This document shows, in pieces, positions 10,615-23,303 of a DNA stretch of 64,000 nucleotides. Both the position numbers and the translations under genes were made by a program. The notes under the pieces were generated by a model that had not been told where the DNA came from, searched no databases, and saw only the letters and a list, made by a program, of their open reading frames with translations. Source of the stretch: Trissonchulus latispiculum. Its lineage: Eukaryota; Nematoda; Enoplea; Enoplida; Ironidae. The stretch spans positions 1 through 64,000 of the forward strand of contig JASAND010000814.1 in NCBI GenBank assembly GCA_030248195.1, given 5' to 3'. How positions within the stretch are numbered: the first letter of the stretch is position 1; each line of letters starts with the position of its first letter.

Positions 10615-12041
10615 CCAAGAGTACATAATACATAAGAGTATGACAAGCGTCATACGCTATGTATTATGAGCTCGCTACATCCATCCTCTGCACGCTATCG
10701 GCTGACCCCCCCCCCCATAAATCAGACCTCCCTTGACCCCGCCCCCATACATGTACGGGGTCCAAACGGGGGGGTCGGGGTCTATGTTAGTATACTTACA
10801 TGTTAAACTTGACGGGGCCCCAATTTGTGTACCAATTAAGGTGGTGGTATCCTATTGTACAGTGCTTTTGTGGTAATTTTTTTAAAACTATAACTTTCGC
10901 AACTTTGGGAGTTGCAAAGAGCTTTCTACATCGTTTTAAAGCTTATAATCAGGACATTCACATGAGCTTACGAAATTAGCAAAATTAGCAAAAAAATAGC
11001 AGAAAGTTTCTGACATAACGGCTAAATATAGACCAAAAATTTTTGAACATTAATTTTTCAAAACTGCGGAACCAGACAAAACTTCTTTTTGCTCTGACAT
11101 ACAGAGGATATATGGGCCGAGGGACGTTTTTTGAGGTTTTGCTCAGTATCACTCAACGTTTGAGAAAATTCGCAAAATTCACAGAAGCACTAAATTTTTA
11201 AATTTTGCACTAAATTTTCTCGAAAATGTGAACGTTTTAGCCAAAACCAAGAAAAACGTCCCTCCGCAATAGTACGAGTTTTCATTTTGCCGAAAATCTC
11301 CGGAATCTGTCGAGTAGTTTTTGAGAAATCGTTGTTCAAAACAAAATAACCGCAGTTTTGCCAAAATGGTTTTCCGACCAAATCTCTAGCTGAAAGCAAT
11401 AAAGTCCGGCTAATAGGGATTCATAAAATGTGCATTTGGACGCTGTATCGATTGAGTATAAATGGAACAAAATTGTTCGTAAGGTTTGGCAGTAATTTTG
11501 AAAAAACTGATTTCCTCAAAAATAGCCATTTTTTGACCCTCAAAATGGTTTTTTGCTAATATACTTACTTAACCACTGGAGATAGCTCAAAGGTTGTAAA
11601 AGCAAAAATGTTCATTTTTGTGTCCTCTTTCCAGCCATTACAACCAATCCCTTGTCCGGTCTACCTACTGGAAGCCTAAGGGCAAAAACCAAAACTTTCT
11701 TATCTTTTGGCCTAAAAATCCGGGGCTGGTCCTAGAATGTTAAAGAGCACGAAAATAGGTTAATTAGCAAGTTTTGGCTATTCACGTAAAGGATTAAAGT
11801 CGTATGAGTAAAAAATACCCGAAAGGAAACCAGCACCTTAAGCTTGTATGATTTACACATCTGTATACAAAATGTACAAGCACGAGCCCGATCCCCCGTT
11901 TGGACCCCGGACATGTATTGGGGCGGGGTAAGGGGGGTCTGATTTATGGAGGGGTCGGCAGATAGCGCGCATCGGATGTAGCGAGCTCATAATACATAGA
12001 GTATGCCAGCTGTCATACTCATATGTATTATGTACTCTTGG
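10615..12041. mobile_element. Non-autonomous TIR transposon (about 1.4 kb)
   Basis: The left end CCAAGAGTACATAATACAT and right end ATGTATTATGTACTCTTGG are inverted copies. The inverted similarity continues inward for roughly 170-190 bp, including GAGCTCGCTACATCC and poly-C/poly-G tracts. Both ends are flanked by TAATA (10610-10614 and 12042-12046), a likely target duplication. There is no transposase ORF. The interior is AT-rich and shares diverged sequence with the arms of the hAT-like element at 14285-19010 (for example, around 10840-11600 and 14450-15140). Confidence 0.75.
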
Positions 12042-12046
12042 TAATA

Positions 12047-12840
12047 CATGTGCTCACTGTTAGCAGAATACACTCAGGCAAGGCAAAAAAGTTTTAGTGA
12101 CTGTTACACTTGAAAAAACGATTCTAGCATTGATTACCTTCAATAACACGACCAATATCCAATTTAATTGCTTTCTCTCCACCTGAAATAATCAGGGAAC
12201 TTTTGCAAATAATATTTAATTTTATAAACTTGCAAACATTAATCCAATATGATAATAACGATAATTTCATGAAAGTACTAAAAGCTTGTTTTATGGAAAT
12301 AAGGTAGAATTTCCGAAAGAAATTTGATTCAAAGAAAAGTGTCTTACCATTTCAGATCTTCAAGAGTTTAATTGCTGAGCTTTATTCCAAGCTCTGTCCT
12401 AATTGAGCCTTCTTTTACTTATTTCCCATTTTCACGCTTCAGTTCTCCACCTTATCTCTCTTTACCCTATTGATTTCGTCCTCAGGGGTTCCCCTCATAA
12501 ATTTCTGCGTAACATATCCAAAACTTTCACATTCTTATGGAAATCAGAACAGAAGCTTAAGACGGAATTAAAATTTTCTTTCATGTAAAACAAAATCCTG
12601 AATAGTACTTCATGATGGCAAAACCCAGACTAGTGCATTTGTGCTGCAGTGGGTTGACTCACTTGAGCCTTTGAACCAGACGGTCTTAATCGAAATAGCA
12701 TTACTATATTTAATTTTTAGGCAAAAAATTACTGTCAGCTGTTTTGGTATTAATGGACTTTTAGTAGTGCCACAACAGGACATGCGGATGCCATAACAGA
12801 ACTCGAGAGTGGCATAACGAAAATCGAGGGTGAAATAACA
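12047..12840. other. Interval without recognised genes
   Basis: About 0.8 kb of AT-rich DNA between two transposons. The short open frames on either strand have no motifs. Nothing is supported here. Confidence 0.3.
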
Positions 12841-15171
12841 AAAGTCTGACCAAAAATTCTTGGAACCGAAATGTGAGCGGCTGTCCTGAGTTATCATTTG
12901 AAGGTAGCCTATATAATGTATATATTTTTCGAATCCTCAGGAACCCGAGATTTCGAAAATCCGAAAAAATGCGAAATTCTGTATTTCATTCACGGAAAAT
13001 TTAAAATTTTTATTTTTTCGCCCAATTTTTATCGCAATCAAAATTTGGTTCTGACAGTCGAATAGGCCTGGTCGCGCTACACATTTTTGCTCCTAGAAGC
13101 TTTTCACGGAAATGCACCCAATTTCCGGAATTCCGGGGTTTCAAAATTACCGGATTCTAAAAATTTCCTCCAATACCCACAAGATGGGTATCATTCGAAA
13201 GCTCTTATCGGGCTGAACAACTTTTGTAATAGAACGAACTCGTGAACTCGTGAAAATGCACTCAATTCCCGGAATTCGCGAAAACCGGATTTTCCGGATT
13301 TTAAAAAGTTTCTCCAATACCCACAATATGGGTATCATTCGAGAGCTCTTGATGGGCTGAACAACTCTTGTAATAGAACCAACTTGCAGAAATGAGCCCA
13401 GTTCTCGGAATTCACGAAAAACTTCCAAGCTAGAGTGAAATCCGGAATTCATAAATCCCGGGATTTAGGTGCATTTTCTGACATTAGTTCTATTATAGTA
13501 GATGCGCCCAATCTGCGTCACCTTTTGTCTACGCAAAATGAGTGGTCACTTTGAAAATCTGTAACTTTTGAATGGCGAAATTTCATAACATAAAACTTTA
13601 CAGAAGTCTCAAGTACCTCTGCTTCTACATTTCTGTAAACTTTGACGGTATTAGATAAAGTCAATCGTAAGTTATAGCCATTTTTATGCTAAAAAATGCA
13701 GTTTTTCACTGTGAGAAGTTAATTCCCTAAAGTGCGTCGGACGCGTCCTAAAGTGCGTCATTTCAAAGTTGCTATGATTTGCATTAGGAAACCAAACTTT
13801 GAGATGCAATAACACCTGTTTCCGACAATTTTATGCTGCGAAAATTTTTTATATGGTAGTTGGCTTGTATATAAACAATATATATCAAAATCAACAAAAT
13901 CTGTGATCTTCGAAAAATTTGTTAAAATGCCAGTACTTTGTTATTTAAAGCGAATTTGGGTTGCAAATTAAACTATAACAATTAATAAAATGAAATTTTA
14001 TGATTTAAAGCAGGAAACAACGACTTTCACTAAAAAAATAAAATGCAATAAAAACAGAAAATTTGGTATCAGATTGTTCAGAATTATTCCTAGGATTGTG
14101 TTTTTGCACTTAGTTTTGTCTTAGGTTAAGTTATAAAGCCAGTATTCGCATTTATTTGAAGCAAATTTACATGTAAAAGATACGAACGCACATTAGGGAT
14201 ATTTGCGCAAAAAGTTAATTTAGAGCGACGCACTTTAGGTACTGATCAGCGGTTCCAGTAAAATCGGAATTTCTTAGTTCTAGTCAGAGTTGGCAAATGG
14301 GACGAATTCTCTGATCCCATCCCATCCCATCCCACCAGATTTTCAAATTCGCCGTCCCATCCCATCCCATTTGTCCGAACTGGCTTTTTCCAATCCCATA
14401 TAATCCCACTTGCGGTATTTGACCGTACAGTCGCTGTAGCATTGAGATTTTAATATTGTCGTAAGGTCTTAATGTGGTGGTATCGTTTTGTGAGGGGAAT
14501 TTTGAAACACAATAAACTTTCGCAATTTTGCGAGTTGGAAAAATTTGGCACACCGTTTTAAAGCATATAATCAGTAAATACGAATAAAGCAAAATTTGCA
14601 AAAAAACCAGCAAAATTTTTTTACATACTAACTTAATTAGATCATCAAACTTTGAGTATCGATTTTTCAAAACTATAGAATGGGGCAAAATTTTTCCGTG
14701 CCATGATATGAAGGACATGTCGGTCGAGGGAAATTTTATGGATTTGGTTCAACAGGTCTTTTTTCTTTTTCCTTCTGCCTTCTGCCTTCTGCCTTTAGCT
14801 TACGCGAATCCGTGGGGTAGTTTTTGAAAAATTGATGTTTAAAATAAAATGATCGCAGTTTTGCCAAATACGTTTGTCGGCCAAATCTCCAGCTTAAGGC
14901 AACGAACTCCAGCTAATAAGCATTAATAAAATGTGCAATTAGATTGTATAAATTGAGTAGAAAGTAAAGCGATAGGACTAAATCGATTGTGTATAAATTA
15001 ATTCAAAATTCTCCGTAAGATTTGGCAGCTATCTTGACAAAACTGATTTCCTCAAAAATAGTCGTTTTTTAACCCCCAAAATAGTTTTTGGCTTATATAT
15101 ACTGATTTTACCACACAAGAGATAGCTCAAAGGTTGTGTAAAATTAAAATAAAATAAATAAAATAATATAA

Positions 15172-15345
15172 AATTTAAGTCTCATCTCCTCCGGCTGTTG
15201 AGAAAATTCACCTTAGACTTGCCTACGCCTCGGGTAATTGCGATATGCAATTATTCAGTGCCATACCGTGGACCCAGTGCAAAATTTGATATAGCACTAC
15301 TCCTCATCACGAAAGCAACTGGGGTGTGGCACTAAGAGAAAAATT
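15172..15345 (-). repeat. Dispersed 170-bp repeat, copy 1
   Basis: Read on the minus strand this matches 49811-49985 on the plus strand. Shared blocks are TAGTGCCACACCCCAGT, GCTTTCG, CACTGAATAATTGC and a CCGAGGCG phrase. Between the last two lies a small inverted repeat (ATAATTGC with GCAATTA). It may be an old non-coding-RNA-derived or MITE repeat. The family is not recognised. Confidence 0.5.
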
Positions 15346-15549
15346 CAAAAGCAAGCAGAGGTCTGCTGTGTCGAAATAGGAAATCGAAAGGTGTCGATTA
15401 TAATTCTGCGCCAAAAAACTCGAAACTGATGTAAGATACTGGGTAACATTTGTATAGTTTTAAAACTCTAAACAAATACTGTGTCACTGTGGAATTACAA
15501 TTTTGAATCAGGTCTTCAAAAAATTTTAATTATTTTGTGAAGTTCGAAC

Positions 15550-18377
15550 TAGAGCTGGGGCCGGTTCCACTAGAACCGGTTGGAACCGGAACCGGAACCG
15601 GAACCGAACCGGAAGGATTTTTAGAACCGGAACCGGAACCGGAACCGGAACCGGTAGAATTTGGAACCGGCCGGTTCTAGGCTCAAAAATTGAGCTTGAA
15701 GTAAAATTTTTGGCAAATGTAAAATTTGCAATATTTGGATTTTGGGCCTGGATCTCATAATCTAGCAGCATTTGATTCTGATTCATGATTTTCTTGTCTC
15801 TGCAGTTGAAGCTGGGAACTGCGATGGCACGAATGTAGAATCATTAGCGAATAATTCGAAATCGGTGATTACTACATACGAACAGTTGTGTACATTTCAA
15901 GAAGACTTAACGAATAGCTCGATGAACGAATATTCTAAATATTTGTTCATTCTCACTTAGTTAATTGCTTTAATATTAATACGTAAGATTTTCGTATTTA
16001 TTGCAGGATTTCGACTCAAGCTAAACTGAATCTAAAATGACCAAAATGTGTTGATGGTAGTACGTGCAGCAAACTTTGAAAGACTATTATTCAATTTTTG
16101 GAGTTCAACGATAATTTTTAAATCATTTTTACGCCCGATTGCACCAAATCGGACTAAGTTAGCTCGGTGTTAGCTTAACACCGAGCTAACTCGGTGTTAG
16201 CTATTCTGCACCTGAGCTACAGCTTAGGGTTAAAGTTAGGCCGTTGCACCAACTTAGGTCTTGTCAAAGCTGCAGCTCAGGGTTATCTTTAACCAATAAT
16301 ATTCGTTTCTTTAGTCAATGTATCCAATCATCATTTGTCAAGATTAGCTGGCGCCTAATTTAACCTTGAGGTTAGCTCCGAACTAAGTCTTAAATCTCCT
16401 CAAATCTGAGCTCAAGGCTAAAACTGAAGTAGTGGATTGAATCTCTGGAGGAACATTCAAAACTAAAGTGCGAAAACCCTTTTCTAAAAAATATGAAGCA
16501 TGTATAAACAATAGTTTGAACAGCCCGTGACGAACTTTTCCGAAAAACGAAAGCAGAAATCTTACAAATTGAGTTAGTCCTCAGTTAATCCTGATAGGAC
16601 TCAGGATTAAGTTTCTGCCGCTAAAGACCAAGTTAGTTCGTTAACTTAACTTAACCTGATTTGGTGCAACGGATTTACTGAGAATTATCAGGTTAACTCC
16701 GAGTTAACCTTGAGGTTAGCTTAACACCGAGCTTACCCTCATTGGTGCAATTCGGTGTAAAGCTTAGTTAAATTTAATAAATTTAAAGCTTAGTTAAATT
16801 TAATAAATTTAATTTAAAGTTACTACAAGTATGCAGAGTACGCCAGTCACAAATCAAATGTTCGACTTGGACATGCGGTCACACGAAAACAAGCTTTGAA
16901 CAGGGATTGAGTTCTCCATGCGTGGGAAGCTAAAGATTGGCGATCTCAGTTCACGCTACAAAAAACGTTTCCCGAAGGCTATCTGTTCTGAAATTGCTTA
17001 ATGAACAAACAAGCTCAATATTTTGAGAAAATGTAAATTTTTTCCAAATTTCGCCAAAAGCATCAAGTTTGGACGCTAGTATTTCTCTCGAACAAAATTA
17101 AACACAAAACTTAAAAATTTCTCTGAACAGTTTTCTCAAAAATGTGTGCGTAAAGACGCTATCTAATTGCTGGAATGAGTTGAGAGGAATCCGTGTGCTA
17201 AGAATCTAACCACCATGTTCAAAATTTCGTGCTGCTGAGCTCAGGCAGAGATGCTGCGGAGCAGAGAGACCAAACTCGAAAACCAAACCAAATCAAGCCA
17301 AAATCAAACAAGCTTTGAAAACCAATTTTCCTTATTATCACCTAAACCGCAAGGAATCGAAGAATACTTTGAAGAGCGAATTTGTAAGTTTTGGTTAGAG
17401 CATTCGAAAGACTATAAGTTTGTATACAGTTTTATTTTCATTAATCTCATTACTTTTGCTTCCAAAACGCAGCTTCATATAAGAACGCCTTCAATTATTC
17501 TTTAGACCTAAGCTGGAGTCAACATCTCCGAAGAACAATTTAAATTTTGCAGGAGCAGAAACATTTGAAAACTGCTAGTACCTATTTTCCTATTTTTCAG
17601 GAACTTCGTTCGTCGTCAAAGAGACGTCGGCATAAGTAATCTGTTGTTAGGAACTAAATAAATACTTACATAGAGGTGTGTCTGTGCGAAAGAGCACTAA
17701 ATTAAATTTTAATATTTCCTATTTTTAAATATATTAACTACATTTAAAATTTCTGGAAACATCTTTCGGAAGCGACCGCAGTTAGTTAAAAGTTAGTTAA
17801 AAGAAATTTAAAACTATATAAGCCTTCAGCAATTCTTATGAATTCTTGAAATGTTTTCCTGCTTTTAAGATTTCTTTGGGTTGGTAGGCGCTATTGATAT
17901 ACCGCGCTGTTTGTTCATTTTTTCAAATCCCTAATTTCAGGTTATACCATACAGGCATCATAAACATTTTGATACACAGTACCATTGAACAGTCAACTGC
18001 CGAAACAATTTTGTTTCTTATGACAAAAGTAAATATTAAAAGTTTCAATGTAGGGTATGGTAGGTTACAAGATGTCCAAAAATGTTCTACAGTAACAAAT
18101 CGAAAATTGATTCAAAAAATTAAAAAAACTGTTGTCTTGGTATGTTTAATCCAATTGATTTATACCATTGATTCTTCATTTTGATTGTATAAGCCCTATA
18201 GGGGTCTACAACAAATGTTAAATAACAAAGAAAATTATCACTACAAATTTTGTACTTGGAACCGGGAACCGGAAGCTAGAACCGGAACCGGAACCGGAAC
18301 CGGAACCGGAACCGGAACCGGTACCCTAGAACCGGAACCGGAACCGGTTTCGAAAATCGGAATCGGCCCCAGCTCTA
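15550..18377. mobile_element. hAT-like element with GGTTCC-repeat ends and palindromic TSD
   Basis: The ends are TAGAGCTGGGGCCGGTTCC and its inverse CGGCCCCAGCTCTA. The 8-bp duplication GTTCGAAC (15542-15549, 18378-18385) is itself a perfect palindrome. Immediately inside both ends are arrays of the hexamer GGAACC/GGTTCC (about 15566-15672 and 18258-18347). Short open frames inside (15772-15960, 17251-17505, 17894-18184) show no transposase motif. It is inserted in the 14285-19010 element and carries a smaller MITE. Confidence 0.8.
16139..16750. mobile_element. Compound MITE with TTGCACCAA ends
   Basis: TTGCACCAA at 16139 and its inverse TTGGTGCAA at 16742-16750 bound 612 bp. The segment is rich in inverted phrases such as GCTAACTCGGTGTTAGC and AACCTTGAGGTTAGC. 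A second inner pair of the same terminus (GTTGCACCAA near 16243, TTGGTGCAAC near 16662) suggests one copy inserted in another of the same family. There is no ORF. Confidence 0.6.
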
Positions 18378-19904
18378 GTTCGAACTGCCGAAAGTCGCTA
18401 AATTCGATCGCTTTTGGTGACCAAAAATGAGGGTCATTACGATTTGTTTAGCTGCAGATTGTAAAACACTAGAGGTTCTAACTAAAATTCTAATTCCACA
18501 GTGGCACAGTACATGTATAAAGGTTTCAAATGATATCCAATGTTGCTTGGAATCCCATTACTCAGCTGCGGTGACCCGGCGCCGACAGCAGTATCCTTTG
18601 CCAGTGTAGAGATTTTTTGGCGCATTTTTTCACCTAAAAATTCAGGACTGGTCCCAGGATGTTAAAGAGCACCATATTTGGAAGGTTTCATCAACGTGCA
18701 TCATAAAAATAGGAGCATGTAAGGTTACACTTACACAAAGCGATACCAGCACTTTAAAGAGCTCCATGCTTTGCTTTGCTGGTAGTCATCAAAACGCCAA
18801 TCATGAAATTGAACAGACATTTTTATGCCAAATTTCCCAAAATATTGCACTTTTTTCAAAATTTGGAAACGGTGTTTGAAAGCATTGTAAAGCAAAATGA
18901 TCCCACAAAATCCCACTGATCCCACATGGGATGAGTTTTCAATCCTATCCCATCCCATCCCATGGGATCCCATGGGATCCCATGGGATCCCATCCCAGAT
19001 GCCAACACTGGTTCTAGTACGGCGAAATCCGGAATTGTTTATATTTTTGGAATCAGCAGATTATAACGAACAATTTGATAGCTGACACATTAAACGTTGT
19101 TAAGTATTAAGATTGTTAGGTGCATAAAACTGAATTCGGGACATTGCTTAAAATTTGGCGGACAACGGGTGTTTTATTCAAAGTATAGTGAACTTTGTAG
19201 AATTGTGCACGGTTAGAAACTTTTTAGCAAATAATTTTTATACCATTGCATAGAGCTTGAATAGACCTGCTCAGAAATGTGAAAACTTTAGGATATCTTC
19301 CATTTTGTAGCGCACCAGATAACTTTAAACGGCTGAGTGACGCACTTTGGGGTATGACGCAGATTGGGCGAATCTACTATACATGATTTGTTCATCTCAT
19401 CGAGAGCTCTCGAATGATACCCATATTGTGGGTATTGGAGAAAATTTTTAAAATCCGGAAAATCCGGTTTTCGCGAATTCGGGGAATTGAGTGCATTCTC
19501 ACGAGTTCGTTCTATTACAAAAGTTGTTCAGCCCGATAAGAGCTTTCGAATGATACCCATCTTGTGGGCACTGGAGGAAACTTTTAAAATCCGGTAATTT
19601 TGAAAATCCGGAATTCCGGAAATTGGATGCATTTTCGTGAAAAGGCTCTAAGAGCAAAAATGTGTAGCGGGACCAGGCCTATTCGACTGTCAGAACCAAA
19701 TTTTGATTGCGATAAAAATTGGGCGAAAAACTAAAAATTTTAAATTTTCCGTGAATGAAATTTGGAATTTTGGATTTTTTTCGGATTTTCGAAATCTCGG
19801 GTTCCTGAGGATTCGAAAAATATATACATTATATAGGCTACCTTCAAATGATAACTCAGGACAGCCGCTCACCTTTCGGTTCCAAGAATTTTTGGTCAGA
19901 CTTT

Positions 19905-21317
19905 AGAGTGCCAGCGAGTTTTTTTAGTGAATGTGTCTAAAAAGTAATAAGCGAGCAGCAAACAGTAACCCGAGCTCAGGCAGAAACTCAGACGATTCCA
20001 AAAATTTTAAAAGCTGTAACACATGAAAAACTAAAATAAAATCAACTTAAAAATTCTGTCAGACTCAATTTATGGAAAAATTTGGCTTTCTCAATTGATT
20101 TGGTTTGAAGATCAATTTAACTCAGTTGATTTGAGTAAAGCCAAGCCAGAACATCTTTCAATGCCTTGACCTTACATAGCTCAGAAATCATGTTTTCCCC
20201 AAGTGCTATGGTATTATGCTTAACCGTTTACAACTTTAAAACCTTGAGAAGAACCTAAAGACACAGTTTGCATAAAATTTGTTCTAAATTTCATAATATA
20301 TGTATTAAATAAACTTATCTTTGAGCAGCTGCTTCTCAACGCGCTGGAACGGAACTCCTTACACGAATTTGAAACACGTACGTACGTGGGTAATTGAAAT
20401 TTTAAAGTTTAAAGTTTTTCAAGGGGGGACCAAGGGAACCAAACCATTTATCATTCGCTGAAACATTGTATTGTGGACATTTCCTTGTTTGAAAAACTCC
20501 AAGAACTTCAGAATTAGTATGCAAATTAAAAATTCCAGATTTTTGTAATATGCAAATTAAAAATTCCAGATTTTTGTAATATGCAAATTAGAGTATTTAA
20601 GGGAGGGTAGTTTCATCATTTTCAATCACTTTCGATTGAAGCAAAGATCAACATCAAGTGGAAGAAGTCAAAGCTGGGGTCTTCACAGATTGGAGGTTGG
20701 TATGTGGGGGGTTGGGGATAAATAATGTACACTGTCATATTTTGTATAAAATTATGTTATTTTACAATAAAGCTAATTTTGTTTAATTTTATTCCTAGAC
20801 TTCAAAATCACACACTCAATTCTTTTACTCTTTAATTAAGTTTCCATAATATTAGTGGTTTTCTGAGTTACGAGTCCGAAGACTAATTTTCGATTCGGCC
20901 TTTCGTTAGTTTAGTATGTAATACATTGGAGGATATAGTTTACTTGATCCAAATCGCTTACGTTTTAAAACACAATTTCCTGATTAACATACTTATTTCG
21001 TAGGATTGGAACTTCGTAGGATCGGCCCGTTGACTCTTCGCCCCACGTGAATGACAAATGACAGTTAACCTGTCTAAGTTCACATAAGTAAGCACATAGA
21101 AACGAGTTCACGGGTCGAATGGTGTCCTATCCGTTCACAGGAAACATGGAGAGTCCTTCAAAACTGTTGCGTTCCGCAGACCTACATGCTTTAAACGTAG
21201 CTACAGTCAAATAAAGACGGGTGACATACAATCCACCCGTGTGCCTGACTGAACCTATACAGTTTCCTATGCCTAGTCAAATAAAACCGGGTTCAAGGGT
21301 ATATATATTTTTATGTG
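19905..21317. other. AT-rich interval upstream of the giant retroelement
   Basis: No gene is supported. It includes a 31-bp tandem repeat (separate entry) and a plausible TATA-like GAGTATTTAAG at about 20590. A repeated phrase CGTAGGATTGGAACTTCGTAGGATCGG lies near 21000. The last bases (TATATATATTTTTATG) form the left flank of the LTR. Confidence 0.3.
20519..20590. repeat. 31-bp tandem repeat carrying the octamer ATGCAAAT
   Basis: Two full units and the start of a third lie at a period of exactly 31 bp. ATGCAAAT occurs at 20519, 20550 and 20581, each followed in full units by TAAAAATTCCAGATTTTTG. ATGCAAAT is the classic POU-domain octamer. Whether it is functional is unknown. Confidence 0.7.
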
Positions 21318-22840
21318 TGTGATGGGTAGGCTGAGTTTTTGTTGTTTTTGTCTGTATATTTTTGTACGTCTTAATACGGTAATTGCCTTGGTTTCTCTGT
21401 CTAATACAGCAGGTTCCTAGATTGATGCAATCGGTTGTTGAAAGGGTTAAATGAATCTAATGAGTGGACAAATTGAGAATTCAAAGGAATGTGAATTTAT
21501 GAATTCAATGAATATGTAAACTTTTATTTGGTGGTTAGAAGTTTTGTTTGTTTGTTTGTTTGTTTGGTTGTTAAGTGTAAATTAATTGATTGCTAGTAAC
21601 TGCTAATTTGCTAGTAACTACTAATTAGTTACTGTTAGTTCACTGTCACCCTCCGTTCATGACTCAAGTGTAGTTATGGAAATGGAAAATTCCTGTTTGT
21701 GGATTGTGTGATTAATTTTGGGGGAATTGTCAGGAAAAGGGGAAAATATTTGCAGGAAAGATTAGAAACTACTTACCTGGGGTGTTTTTCGTCCCCAGGT
21801 AAGCCCCTTAACAAACCACCTAAAGAGATAAGATGCAAATTTCCTTTAATCAGAAAATTATGGCCATCTCTTGATAAAGACTTGCAAGAAAGACCGCAAA
21901 TGCTGACTGACAGATACAGTCAGAACAAAGACTGAAACGCTGGGTGAATAACCCAGAACTAATCTTGTTTTTCTCCAAGCAGTCAGTCTTGGGGCAGACT
22001 CGGTTGTGAGCAGTCGTCGTTTTTCTCTATATTGGTCTTCTTTGCAGCTCAAGTGGCGAGCTTGTCGTGTAGTACCGGTTGAGACCGTTGTGCGGTTGTA
22101 GTGATTCTGACCAGAGATTTAACGTTTAATTTTTCAACAGTGAGCCCCTTTCTTTTCTTTCACGGAACTCGGCCTACTTTCTATTGCACTATTCTACATA
22201 TTCTCTTTTGCAATCTCGGATTGGAACCTTATTGGTAAGAGTTAATCGGGAGTGATTGTGTTTGAAGAGTAAGTTGTAACAGCCAGATTGGGCAGCTATA
22301 TCGGCATTGTATTGAGCCTTGTTAATCTTGTGTGAACGTTTGTCAAGATTGTAATTGTAAAATCACTTACCTGTAATAGTGCAAAATCCGCTAACCTACT
22401 TCGTTCTAAAAACTGTTATCAATTGTATATCCAGTGAACTTTAGATGTAATTGTGAAGTTGTCCATTCTATGAAAATAATTGTTTGAACTTAATAGAAAA
22501 CCAACTTTCAGTCTTGTCTTCTTTAGGGGATATGTATATGGTTAGGTGCCAGAATAATCAGTCTAATGTATAAAGTCGTTTCATAGGTTGAACAGACAAT
22601 TTCTGAGCTAGGTCGAAAAGAGTAATTGACGGTTACTTTTGGATAATCACCTAAAGAAGGGACCGACGCGGCTACGTGGAGTTTCTATTTGATATCTTAG
22701 CTAGGAATATTGTAATAGATAGGTTAATCTGTGGGTTGGAGGCATAAAACCCCCTGGAATACGAAAAGTAGTTCAAAACCAGTGCTACTGAGAGCTAAAC
22801 TTGGAGTAAACTAAACCCTCAGAAGCCCTATTCTATTACA
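21318..22840 (+). repeat. 5' LTR of giant retroelement
   Basis: It is 1523 bp, starts TGTGATGGGTAGG and ends CTATTCTATTACA. By eye it differs from the 3' LTR at roughly twenty substitutions plus small indels. It also has one segment (about 21756-21913) absent from the 3' copy. The absent segment holds a perfect 11-bp hairpin whose 3' arm contains CAGGTAAG, a consensus splice donor. A (GTTT)n tract lies near 21545. Confidence 0.9.
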
Positions 22841-23303
22841 TGTGGAGCCCCCAGTGAGGAAAAACCGTGGGTGATACTTTTCATTAAGAGCTCTACAATT
22901 TGAAAAATATTTCAAATTTGTCACTTAAGTTTGAAAATTATCTGACCTCTTTTCCTCGGAAATCTCAGGACCTTTGCTACTGATTAAAAAAACTCCCCCT
23001 GGTTTACGAATCGTTTGTATCTCTGTATCGTCATAATTGTAATTAATTTTACTTAATTTGTTATTTAAATTCCATATTACGTAGGCCTTAAACTTTAATA
23101 AATTCCATTATACGTACGATTAGGTGACAGCTTTCAAATTTTTCAGGTCGACCTTGTTATGCAACTTTTTGATGGACCGATTTAATTTTTGAGAGATACC
23201 ATTATACAGTACTGAGATTTGCAGATAGTTTCTGAAGGAGTATTTCGTTGGTCACGACTTTTAACTATCTTTTCTTGAATTTTGAAGCAAACTTTGGACA
23301 AAA
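22841..23303 (+). other. Leader with primer-binding site
   Basis: Two bases after the LTR, TGGAGCCCCCAGTGAGGA (22843-22860) begins with TGG, as expected for pairing with a tRNA 3' CCA end. I cannot identify the tRNA. The rest up to the gag start at 23304 is an AT-rich untranslated leader. Confidence 0.6.

Larger units (their letters stand above)
14285..19010. mobile_element. hAT-like element with CCCAT-rich ends and 8-bp TSD
   Basis: The left terminus CAGAGTTGGCAAATGGGA and right terminus (read inward) CAGTGTTGGCATCTGGGA are inverted repeats. The 8-bp duplication GTTCTAGT flanks them at 14277-14284 and 19011-19018. Subterminal arrays of CCCAT/GGGAT repeat units follow each end. The TIR form and 8-bp duplication fit the hAT superfamily. 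No transposase is recognisable and the middle is occupied by another insertion (15550-18377), so this copy is non-autonomous. Confidence 0.8.
12841..19904. mobile_element. Large foldback element, outermost of a four-level nest
   Basis: The left arm (12841 to about 13525) and right arm (about 19365-19904) are inverted copies. They begin with AAAGTCTGACCAAAAATTC and continue through CGAATCCTCAGGAACC, CCGGAAT-rich stretches and CCCAATCTGCGTCA. Each arm holds diverged tandem units of about 140 bp with the phrase GGTATCATTCGA followed by GCTGAACAACT. No transposase is visible. About 4.7 kb of the interior is a younger insertion (14285-19010). I could not establish a target duplication. Confidence 0.7.
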
